A stretch of 17,549 nucleotides of DNA from the NCBI GenBank assembly GCA_900544995.1, contig UQXC01000041.1, positions 1 through 17,549 on the forward strand, given 5' to 3'. Below, piece after piece: positions 6,179-12,550 of the stretch. The notes under the pieces are model-generated. The model was not told the DNA's origin. It did no database searches and saw only the letters and a list, made by a program, of their open reading frames with translations. The DNA comes from an uncultured Collinsella sp. Its GTDB lineage: Bacteria > Actinomycetota > Coriobacteriia > Coriobacteriales > Coriobacteriaceae. A program made the translations under genes and the position numbers. Numbering within the stretch: position 1 is the first letter of the stretch; every line of letters starts with the position of its first letter.

Positions 6179-6328
6179 ACCTACATCATAAAGCGGCACT
6201 TTGTGGATTCCAGTCTTGACATTACAAAAATCGTGTCGGACGATTACGGCGCCTTAGGGACGGAGCCGTCTACGCGGCCTGGCCCTTTACGTTTGAGCTG
6301 CTGAATCGTTGTTTTGGAGCATGTTTTT

Positions 6329-7267
6329 ATGCCGACGTCGTTGACCGAACTTTTTTCGCCCGCCTGCCATTTGTGTCCCCGCCGTTGCGGTGCGGCGCGC
6401 GATGAGGGCGCGCGCGGCGTATGCGGTGCTAACGACACGCTCAAGGTGGCCCGCGCGGCGCTTCATATGTGGGAGGAGCCGCCTATCTCGGGCGAGGCCG
6501 GTTCGGGCACGATCTTCTTTAGCGGCTGCTCGCTCAAATGTATCTACTGCCAGAATCACGAGATCTCGACCGGCAATTTTGGGCTTGAGATTTCGCCTGA
6601 GCGCCTGGTCGAGATTATGCTGGAACTGCAGGACCAGGGTGCCAACAACATCAATTTGGTGACGGCGACGCATTATGCTCATCTGCTGCCGGCCGCGATT
6701 GCCGCAGCGCGGGAGCGCGGGCTGGACATCCCGATCGTCTACAACACGAGTGGTTACGAGCGCGCGAGTGCCGTGACGGCGCTGGGCGACCTGGTCGATG
6801 TGTGGCTCACCGACTTTAAATATGCCGATGCCGGGCTTGCGCAGTCGCTCTCCCATATAAAGGATTACCCGCGTGTGGCCGTGTCGGGTCTGGCCCAGAT
6901 GGCGCGCGAGATCGAGCGCCGCGGGGGAGAGTTGGTGGACGAGGACGGGCTTATGAAGCGTGGCATGATCGTGCGTCACCTGGTGCTTCCGGGGCATGCA
7001 GACGATTCGTGTCGCGTGCTGGACCTGGTGTGGCAGACGGTGGGCGACGTGCCGATCTCGGTTATGAACCAGTACACGCCCAATGCGCTCATGCGCGAGC
7101 AGGGCGGCGACCTGGCACGCGCCGTGACGCGTGAGGAGTACGAGCAGGTGCTCGACCATGCCGACGACCTGGGTTTTACGACGATGTTCTGGCAAGAGGG
7201 CGGCGCGGTAGACGAGAGCTTCACCCCGGCCTTCGACACCACCGGTGTTCTTACCAGCGCAAAGTAG
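6329..7267 (+). CDS. PflX-like radical SAM protein (COG1313 type)
   Basis: This 312-residue protein has the radical SAM cluster motif as GCSLKCIYC, cysteines at 67, 71 and 74, in the context SGTIFFSGC typical of the PflX family. A second cysteine set lies at the N-terminus (C13, C16, C20, C32 in CHLCPRRCGAARDEG...VCG). Conserved blocks HMWEEPPISG (46-55), NINLVTATHY, PIVYNTSGYE, VWLTDFKY and RHLVLPG follow in the expected order. The family resembles pyruvate formate-lyase activating enzymes, but its substrate is not established, and no glycyl-radical partner gene lies here. ATG 6329 has GGAG nine bases upstream; a TTG five codons earlier overlaps that GGAG and is unlikely. A palindromic element follows the stop by 8 bp. 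Confidence 0.9.
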   Translation: MPTSLTELFSPACHLCPRRCGAARDEGARGVCGANDTLKVARAALHMWEEPPISGEAGSGTIFFSGCSLKCIYCQNHEISTGNFGLEISPERLVEIMLELQDQGANNINLVTATHYAHLLPAAIAAARERGLDIPIVYNTSGYERASAVTALGDLVDVWLTDFKYADAGLAQSLSHIKDYPRVAVSGLAQMAREIERRGGELVDEDGLMKRGMIVRHLVLPGHADDSCRVLDLVWQTVGDVPISVMNQYTPNALMREQGGDLARAVTREEYEQVLDHADDLGFTTMFWQEGGAVDESFTPAFDTTGVLTSAK

Positions 7268-7275
7268 TGCGTTCG

Positions 7276-7313
7276 TCGATGATTTTTCTGGGACGGGGAT
7301 AAAAAATCATCGA
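7276..7313. repeat. AT-armed palindrome with a GGGACGGGG loop
   Basis: TCGATGATTTTT (7276-7287) pairs perfectly with AAAAATCATCGA (7302-7313) around CTGGGACGGGGATA. It starts 8 bp after the radical SAM stop and may terminate transcription. The arms differ entirely from the CCACC hairpin repeat but the loop again carries GGGAC. I believe similar elements occur elsewhere in this bacterial group, but this is recollection and not shown by this window. Confidence 0.7.
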
Positions 7314-7376
7314 GAGGATCGCCTGTTCGAAAAGTTGCCAAAATAGCCGCGCCCCAAAAAGACTGGTTATTGGGCG

Positions 7377-7404
7377 TTGACAGTTGGCGAGCCGTAGGTA
7401 AAAT
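7377..7404 (+). promoter_or_regulatory. Promoter of tRNA-Ala
   Basis: A consensus -35 TTGACA (7377-7382) and -10 TAAAAT (7399-7404) are separated by 16 bp. The mature tRNA starts 13 bp after the -10, so the predicted start point lies a few bases upstream of the tRNA. This is the best promoter in the window. Confidence 0.85.
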
Positions 7405-7417
7405 ATCGACTTGTCCT

Positions 7418-7490
7418 GGGGACGTAGCTCAGTTGGGAGAGCGCTGCCGTCGCATGGCAGAGGCCGAGGGTTCGACTCCCTTCGTCTCCA
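7418..7490 (+). tRNA. tRNA-Ala, anticodon CGC
   Basis: A full cloverleaf is visible. The acceptor GGGGACG pairs with CGTCTCC and includes the G3-U70 wobble that is the main alanine identity element. The D arm is AGCTCAGTTGGGAGAGC. The anticodon stem CTGCC/GGCAG has loop GTCGCAT with T33 and anticodon CGC, reading GCG. The T arm GAGGGTTCGACTCCC is canonical, and A73 is the discriminator. The genome does not encode CCA: the next bases are CCC, so the end must be added enzymatically. It has its own promoter and terminator, so it is a single-gene unit. Confidence 0.97.
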
Positions 7491-7504
7491 CCCTTGGATT
7501 TGAT

Positions 7505-7536
7505 AAGCCGCTGACATTGTGTCGGCGGCTTTTTTT
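7505..7536 (+). terminator. Intrinsic terminator of the tRNA-Ala unit
   Basis: AAGCCGCTGACA (7505-7516) pairs with TGTCGGCGGCTT (7520-7531) through 12 bp with one wobble around the loop TTG, followed by seven Ts (7530-7536). The next gene's ribosome binding site begins only 5 bp later, so that gene's transcript must read through or start very near. Confidence 0.92.
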
Positions 7537-7554
7537 AAAAGAAAGGGCTATACC

Positions 7555-8013
7555 ATGGCCGAGCTTGAGTCCCAACCATTGTCCGACGAGGAGCGCGCTG
7601 AGTTGGAAGAGCTCCGCGCTGAGAAGGCCCGCCGCGAGGCTCGGGAAGAGGCCCGTCGCGAGCGTGAGGAGCTGGCTGCCCTGCGCGCCGAGCGTGCGAA
7701 GGCCGAGGAGCTCGCCTCGAACGCCGCATCCGAGCGCAAGCCCGCGCCCGCACCCAAGCCCGCTGCTGCGAAGCCTGCACCTGCCGCGCCCAAACCTCAG
7801 CCTAAAAAGGCCGCTCGTCCCAAGTCCGTCGAGCCCAAGCCGAGCCGTGACGAGATGACCTTTGCCCAGCGCATGGTTACCTCCAAGGAACCTACGGGCG
7901 AGAACGAGATCCCTGGCATGGCGCCGGCTCAAAAAATCATCATTGTCCTTGCCCTCATCGCGTTTGTCATCTTTATGGGCTACACGATCCTGACCAGCAT
8001 GGGCCTGCTCTAA
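7555..8013 (+). CDS. Tail-anchored coiled-coil membrane protein, unknown function
   Basis: This 152-residue protein has three clear parts. Residues 11-55 are almost entirely Glu, Arg, Ala and Leu (EERAELEELRAEKARREA...), which predicts a long coiled coil. Residues 61-96 are a Pro/Ala/Lys-rich linker. Residues 127-149 (KIIIVLALIAFVIFMGYTIL) form a single hydrophobic helix two or three residues from the C-terminus, so the protein is probably tail-anchored with its N-terminus in the cytoplasm. No enzymatic motif is present. ATG 7555 follows GAAAGGG (7541-7547) at seven bases; the longer upstream frame would run through the tRNA terminator. I recognise no family. The gene is monocistronic or leads into pncB 84 bp downstream. 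Confidence 0.75.
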   Translation: MAELESQPLSDEERAELEELRAEKARREAREEARREREELAALRAERAKAEELASNAASERKPAPAPKPAAAKPAPAAPKPQPKKAARPKSVEPKPSRDEMTFAQRMVTSKEPTGENEIPGMAPAQKIIIVLALIAFVIFMGYTILTSMGLL

Positions 8014-8097
8014 CCTATTTGCATCGGGCGTTATGTCCGCATCCTCTGCTCTCGTCTAACCCTCAAATTCTGTACCACACATCCGAAAGGTCGCCCC

Positions 8098-9603
8098 ATG
8101 GCTTTGACCGACATCTCGCATCCCACCGACATTGCAATGCTCACCGATCTGTACGAGCTCACTATGGCCCAGGGCCTGTGGGAGAGCGGCAAGGCCAATG
8201 AGCAGGGTTGTTTTACCGCGTTTTACCGCGACCATCCCTTTGGCAGCGCCTATGCCGTCATGTGCGGCACCGCCGAGCTGCCCGAGCTGGTCGAGAACCT
8301 GCGCTTTACGCCCGAGGATATCGACTACCTCGCATCGCTTGAGGCCCCGGCCGGCGGCGCGATGTTTAAGTCCGCATTCCTCGACTATCTGCGCGATTTT
8401 CGTGCGCATGTAAACATCGACGCCGTGCCCGAGGGCGAGCTCGTCTTTCCGCGCGAGCCCATGGTGCGCGTCACCGGCCCCGCGCTGGAGTGCCAGCTGC
8501 TCGAGACGGCGCTGCTCAACATCGTCGGGTTCCAGACGCTTGTCGCCACCAAGACGGCGCGCGTGGTGCTCGCCGCTGACGGTCGCCCCGTGGCGGAGTT
8601 TGGCCTGCGCCGTGCCCAGGGCCCCGATGGCGGCCTAGCTGTTGCGCGCGCGAGCTACGTTGCCGGCTGCTCCTCTACGTCCAATGTGCTCGCCGGCCGC
8701 CGCTACGGTATTCCCGTCTTTGGCACGCATGCGCACAGCTGGGTGATGAGCTTCGATTCCGAGCTCGAGGCCTTCCGCGCCTTTGCCAAGTCGAGCCCCA
8801 AGAACTGCACGCTGCTCATCGACACCTATGACGTGCGCGAGGGCTGCGAGCATGCCATTACGGTTGCCAAGGAGATGGAGGCGGTGGGCGAGCGCCTGTC
8901 GGCTATTCGCATCGACTCCGGCGACCTTGCCAAGCTCTCCAAGTATGTTCGCGGCCGTTTTGATGCCGAGGGCCTGCCCTATGTGGGTATCTCGGTGTCC
9001 AACGACCTGGACGAGTACACGATTCAGTCGCTGCTCGACCAGGGCGCGCCCATCGATAGCTTTGGCGTGGGTACCAAGCTCGCGACCTGCTACGACCAGC
9101 CGGCGCTGGGCGGCGTGTACAAGCTTTCCGCCCGCCGTGCGAGCGAGGCCGACCCGTGGACGCCGGTGGTCAAGCTCTCCGAGCAGCCCTATAAGCGCAC
9201 GATCCCGGGCGTACAGCGCGTGCGCCGTTATTACGACGGCTTTGGCGGCCCGGTCTGCGACATGATCTACGACGAGGACCATCTGGCGGGGGAGGGCGCC
9301 GCGCGCGGCAATACCCTCGTGGCCGTGAATGATGCCGCCCTGGTGACCGACGTGTCCGAACTTGAGTATCGTGAGCTGTTGGTGCCGATCGTGCGCGACG
9401 GCAGTGCGGTGGCTCCGCGTGAGAGCATCCAGGACGCGCGCGAGCGCTGTGTTTGGGCGCTCGATCATCTGGATGCGGCTTTCAAGCGCTTCCTGTATCC
9501 GCAGACCTACGTGGTGGGTATGGAACAGGGCCTGGCCCAGGTGCGCGACGAGCTCGTGCGCAAGAATATGGCCGCGGCCTCGGCTTTCCCCTGGGCAAAA
9601 TGA
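8098..9603 (+). CDS. pncB: Nicotinate phosphoribosyltransferase
   Basis: This 501-residue enzyme makes nicotinate mononucleotide from nicotinate and PRPP, the entry step of the Preiss-Handler NAD salvage pathway, with ATP hydrolysis stimulating the reaction. It is of the longer type shared by Gram-positive bacteria and animals. Visible motifs are TDLYELTMAQGLW (16-28), the substrate-site EFGLRRAQ (167-174), the GTHAHSW segment (209-215) containing the histidine expected to be phosphorylated, IRIDSGDL in the PRPP and phosphate region, and SFGVGTKLAT. ATG 8098 is preceded by AAAGG (8086-8090) at seven bases. proB follows 79 bp later on the same strand, with a hairpin between them, so the two may be loosely coupled. 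No NiaR or NrtR gene or site was recognised. Confidence 0.96.
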   Translation: MALTDISHPTDIAMLTDLYELTMAQGLWESGKANEQGCFTAFYRDHPFGSAYAVMCGTAELPELVENLRFTPEDIDYLASLEAPAGGAMFKSAFLDYLRDFRAHVNIDAVPEGELVFPREPMVRVTGPALECQLLETALLNIVGFQTLVATKTARVVLAADGRPVAEFGLRRAQGPDGGLAVARASYVAGCSSTSNVLAGRRYGIPVFGTHAHSWVMSFDSELEAFRAFAKSSPKNCTLLIDTYDVREGCEHAITVAKEMEAVGERLSAIRIDSGDLAKLSKYVRGRFDAEGLPYVGISVSNDLDEYTIQSLLDQGAPIDSFGVGTKLATCYDQPALGGVYKLSARRASEADPWTPVVKLSEQPYKRTIPGVQRVRRYYDGFGGPVCDMIYDEDHLAGEGAARGNTLVAVNDAALVTDVSELEYRELLVPIVRDGSAVAPRESIQDARERCVWALDHLDAAFKRFLYPQTYVVGMEQGLAQVRDELVRKNMAAASAFPWAK

Positions 9604-9610
9604 TTCCTTG

Positions 9611-9644
9611 GGCGGTAGGGGCGAGTCACGCTCCCTTGGCCGCC
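9611..9644 (+). promoter_or_regulatory. Stable GC hairpin between pncB and proB
   Basis: GGCGG (9611-9615) pairs with CCGCC (9640-9644), and AGGGGCG (9617-9623) with CGCTCCCT (9629-9636) with one bulged base, around the loop AGTCA. It starts 7 bp after the pncB stop. There is no T-run after it, so it is not a normal intrinsic terminator; it could stabilise the pncB mRNA end or modulate proB. Confidence 0.5.
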
Positions 9645-9682
9645 AGCTCGGCCGTTCGCTGAACAGTTGATTGGTTTGACGT

Positions 9683-10810
9683 ATGACGACTTCTTATAAA
9701 ACGATGGTGGTAAAGATCGGTTCGTCCACGGTGGTGGGCGCCGATGGCAAGGTCAACCGCGCCTTTATCGGCGGACTTGCCGATCAAGCCGCAGTGCTGC
9801 GCAAGCTCGGCTGGCGTCTGGTCGTGGTGAGCTCGGGCGCTATTGCCTGTGGCTATCCCGTGTTGGGCTTCGACCGCAAGCCGGTCGGCGACCTTCCGAG
9901 CCTGCAGGCCTGCGCCTCGGCTGGTCAGTGCATCATCTCGTCGGCCTACGACGAGGAGTTCCATGCGCGCGACCTGCTCACCTCGCTCGTGCTGCTCACG
10001 CGTCACGACACGGCGCGTCGCACGTCCTACCTGCACGCGCGCGACGCCCTGCTGCGTCTGGTGGAGCTGGGCGTGGTGCCGGTCGTCAACGAGAACGACA
10101 CCGTTACCGTCGACGAGATCAAGTTTGGCGACAACGACACACTGGCGGCGCTCGTGAGCTGCCTGGTATCTGCCGATCTGTGCGTGACGCTCTCGGACAT
10201 CGATGGTCTCTATACTGCCAATCCGCATGAGGACCCCACGGCCGAGTTTGTTCCTGTCGTGCATAAGATCGATGCCAAGATTATTGCCTCGGCGGGCGAT
10301 TCTTCCACATCGGTGGGCACGGGCGGCATGATTACCAAGATCCGCGCGAGTCGCATCCTGATGACGGCGGGCATTCAGAGCGTGATTTGCTCGGGCGAGG
10401 AGCCCGATGCGCTCGTGCGCCTCGCCCGCGGCGAGAGCGTGGGCACGCTGTTCGATCCGCCGGCGGAGCGTCTGGACATCGCGCCCCGCAAGCTGTGGAT
10501 CGCGCTGGGCGACAAGGCACATGGGTCGGTGACGGTTGATGATGGTGCTGCGAAGGCGCTGGTTAGCCGTGGCTCTTCCTTGCTTGCGGTGGGTATTCGC
10601 GAGGTCGATGGCCAGTTTGCCGAGGGCGATGTGCTCGATGTGTGCGATCCGAGCGGTATGGTCGTCGCCCGCGGTATCGCCGAGGCCGATTCGGACGTGC
10701 TGGAACTTGCTGCCGGTCGCCGCCAGGACCAGATCGCCAGCAACCGCCTGCTCGCTAACCTGGCCGAGAAGCCGGCGATACACAGGGATAATTTAATCGT
10801 CTTCGCATAA
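9683..10810 (+). CDS. proB: Glutamate 5-kinase
   Basis: This 375-residue enzyme phosphorylates glutamate on its side-chain carboxyl group, the first and normally proline-inhibited step of proline synthesis. The amino acid kinase domain shows VVKIGSSTV (9-17), VVVSSGAIACG (47-57), the glutamate and Mg region VVNENDTV (134-141), FGDNDTLAA (148-156) and the phosphate loop GTGGMITK (212-219). A C-terminal PUA domain spans about 265-360, so it is the full-length two-domain form. The start ATG 9683 has only a weak upstream site (TTGGTTTG), but the N-terminus matches the family. proA is not adjacent: it lies 1.7 kb downstream beyond an oppositely oriented peptidase gene. A large nested hairpin begins 14 bp after the stop. 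Confidence 0.97.
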   Translation: MTTSYKTMVVKIGSSTVVGADGKVNRAFIGGLADQAAVLRKLGWRLVVVSSGAIACGYPVLGFDRKPVGDLPSLQACASAGQCIISSAYDEEFHARDLLTSLVLLTRHDTARRTSYLHARDALLRLVELGVVPVVNENDTVTVDEIKFGDNDTLAALVSCLVSADLCVTLSDIDGLYTANPHEDPTAEFVPVVHKIDAKIIASAGDSSTSVGTGGMITKIRASRILMTAGIQSVICSGEEPDALVRLARGESVGTLFDPPAERLDIAPRKLWIALGDKAHGSVTVDDGAAKALVSRGSSLLAVGIREVDGQFAEGDVLDVCDPSGMVVARGIAEADSDVLELAAGRRQDQIASNRLLANLAEKPAIHRDNLIVFA

Positions 10811-10824
10811 CCAATTGACGCTGC

Positions 10825-10922
10825 AAACGCCCCTAAGCGGCAATCTGACGTTCAATCGTCGGGCATGACCAAAAGGTCAATGCCCTCCTCTTTCACGTCA
10901 CCTTGCTCGCTTAGGGGCGTTT
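10825..10922. terminator. Large nested hairpin between convergent genes
   Basis: The outer 15-bp perfect stem is AAACGCCCCTAAGCG (10825-10839) with 10908-10922. Within it TGACGT (10846-10851) pairs with ACGTCA (10895-10900), and within that GGGCATGACC (10861-10870) pairs with GGTCA-A-TGCCC (10875-10885) with one bulge around AAAA. On the plus strand TTTT follows the outer arm, so it can terminate proB. The 68-base interior with two further helices is far more elaborate than a normal terminator, so a structured RNA or regulator is possible. Confidence 0.7.
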
Positions 10923-10955
10923 TCGCTTTCCGTTCTCTACCTGCGGCATTGTCGT

Positions 10956-11001
10956 TGCCGGCACTTGTTCGGCACTTGGGGACGTTCTTTTTGTGCCGGC
11001 A
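10956..11001. repeat. GC palindrome with interior TTGGGGACG motif
   Basis: TGCCGGCAC (10956-10964) and GTGCCGGCA (10993-11001) are perfect inverted arms. Inside, CGGCACTTG is repeated (10959-10967 and 10970-10978), followed by GGGGACGTTC and a T-run. Directly after the right arm, GGGG-ACA-CCCC (11004-11014 region) forms a small hairpin, again around GGGGAC. The cluster starts 18 bp beyond the stop codon of the minus-strand peptidase gene. It may be a second mobile or terminator-like repeat type. Confidence 0.6.
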
Positions 11002-11019
11002 GGTGGGGACACCCCTTTG

Positions 11020-12438
11020 CTAGAAGATTCGGCGCAGGTCTCCGCGGTTGAGGGCCTCGTCGAAGAGGTGCTTGAATACCACGCTGCCGTGCAGGCCGTC
11101 GTGCTCGAACTCGTTGGTCACCCAGGCATGCGAGTTGCCCACGCGGCTGAGCGTATCGAGCTGCAGGCCCGAATCCACGTACATGTCGTCGAAATACACC
11201 GCGGCCTGGAGCGGAACTTCGTTGCAGGCCAGGCGCTGCGGGTCGTAGATCTTGTCCCAGCTGGTGTCTTCCATCAGCAGGTCCATGGCGGGCTTAAACG
11301 GCTTAAGCTCGGGCATCTGCTCAAACATCCACGGGAACATGGCCTCGCCGGTAAACATGAGCGGGCGTGCGAGCGTGTCGAACTCGGCGCGGTGCGCCTT
11401 CTCTTCAGCCGCGGCCCAGCCAATGGGCATAGTGTCGCCGTCGGCGTATATGAACTCCTGCAGCGTCCAGTACAGCGGATTCGTGCGCGTGTTGGTGCGC
11501 TCGAAGGCGCGCATCAAAAAGCTGTCGGATACCGAGGAGCCGCAGGTCAGCGTGCTGTCGCCGTCAACAAAAGCGTGATCGATAATCCAATGCATGCGCT
11601 CAAAGCTCGGCTTCATGCCAAAGTCGCTGCCCATGAGCTGTAGACGCTCGACCGTCATCGGCGAGCCGTCGGGCAGCACGGGCTTCTGGGCCTCGAGCGT
11701 ATCGGCCAGGGCCGCCACGCGTTCGACGTCGGCGGGGTAGCGGTCGTAATACTGCTGAGTTTTAGCTGCCATGCGCGGGAAGGTGTGCGCGTAGACCTCG
11801 CTGGCGCTCGCTGGCACGTGTGGAATGCCGCCGCAGGTAAAGCTTGCCGCCACGCCTTCGGGGAAGAGCGACAGATAGCTCAACGTCAAAAAGCCGCCGT
11901 AGCTCTGGCCGAGCGTGACCCAGGGCTTGCCGCCAAAGCCCACCAGACGCAGGTACTCAAAATCGCGCACGATGGAGCTGGCGAGGTGGCGCTTGAGGAA
12001 GTCGGCCTGCGAGCGTGCTGTATCGGCGCCGGCGGCCGTTGCGCGATCACCCAGTGCCTTGATCGTGCGTCCGTCCACGCAGCTACTGCGTCCGGTGCCG
12101 CGCTGGTCGGGAAGGACCACACGGAAGTGCTTGACGGCCTCCTCGATCCAGCCGTCGCTTGTAGGCGACAGCGGACGCGGGCTCTCGCCGCCGGGGCCGC
12201 CCTGCAAAAACAGGAGCAGCGGCAGATCGTCGTTGATGCGGTCGGGCGCGCAAACCACGCGGTAGAAGAGCTTGATGCTCTCGGGCGCGCCGGCGATGGG
12301 TGCCGGCATAGCGCCGCGGCGCATGGTACTGCCGACGGCCAGGAGCATCGGCTCCAGGCCGCGCCAGTCAAGGGGGACGTCGATGCTGTGGTCCTCGACG
12401 TAAAGGCCGGGGACGTGGTACGAAGTGATGAGGGCCAT
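11020..12438 (-). CDS. pip: Prolyl aminopeptidase-like S33 alpha/beta hydrolase
   Basis: This 472-residue hydrolase resembles the larger prolyl aminopeptidases, which remove N-terminal proline from peptides. Seen are the oxyanion-hole segment LQGGPGGESPRP (78-89), DQRGTGRSS (111-119) and the nucleophile elbow GQSYGGF (177-183, Ser179). The likely acid is Asp422 in YVDSG and the likely base His450 in HDGLHG. A helical cap lies between. No signal peptide is visible, so it is probably cytoplasmic and acts on imported peptides. I start at ATG 12438, with GGAAG upstream; earlier in-frame residues look non-coding. It sits between proB and proA on the opposite strand, a suggestive but unproven link to proline supply. 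Other S33 specificities remain possible. Confidence 0.85.
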   Translation of the reverse strand: MALITSYHVPGLYVEDHSIDVPLDWRGLEPMLLAVGSTMRRGAMPAPIAGAPESIKLFYRVVCAPDRINDDLPLLLFLQGGPGGESPRPLSPTSDGWIEEAVKHFRVVLPDQRGTGRSSCVDGRTIKALGDRATAAGADTARSQADFLKRHLASSIVRDFEYLRLVGFGGKPWVTLGQSYGGFLTLSYLSLFPEGVAASFTCGGIPHVPASASEVYAHTFPRMAAKTQQYYDRYPADVERVAALADTLEAQKPVLPDGSPMTVERLQLMGSDFGMKPSFERMHWIIDHAFVDGDSTLTCGSSVSDSFLMRAFERTNTRTNPLYWTLQEFIYADGDTMPIGWAAAEEKAHRAEFDTLARPLMFTGEAMFPWMFEQMPELKPFKPAMDLLMEDTSWDKIYDPQRLACNEVPLQAAVYFDDMYVDSGLQLDTLSRVGNSHAWVTNEFEHDGLHGSVVFKHLFDEALNRGDLRRIF

Positions 12439-12476
12439 GTGAGTCTTCCGTTCGTTGCGGTGTTTCGGGTTGACCA

Positions 12477-12507
12477 ATTCTACCGCCGCGGGCGAGGCCA
12501 TGCGCAA
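12477..12507 (-). promoter_or_regulatory. Possible promoter of the S33 peptidase gene
   Basis: On the minus strand TAGAAT (plus 12477-12482) matches five of six -10 positions and TTGCGC (plus 12502-12507) could be its -35, but the 19-bp spacer is long. It lies in the 112-bp divergent gap shared with proA, for which I saw no clear promoter. Confidence 0.3.
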
Positions 12508-12550
12508 ATCGGCTACCATGGTTGCAAACTTCTAGGAGAAAGGGCCGCCC

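Larger units (their letters stand above)
5803..6328. other. 526-bp divergent intergenic region
   Basis: This separates the minus-strand WecA-like gene from the plus-strand radical SAM gene and contains no convincing ORF. Near the WecA side are GTGCA/TGCAC (5896-5911 region) and GTCGG/CCGAC hairpins and a TATTAT box on the minus strand. The middle (6036-6178) carries the candidate minus-strand RNA listed separately. On the radical SAM side a perfect TTGACA (6216-6221) could be the -35 of its promoter, but the sequence 17 bp downstream (GACGAT) is a poor -10. Confidence 0.6.

Noticed and set aside
9626..10783. 385-codon frame antisense to proB
   Set aside because: Low-complexity Arg/His/Ala composition, no motifs, and full overlap with a clear glutamate 5-kinase.
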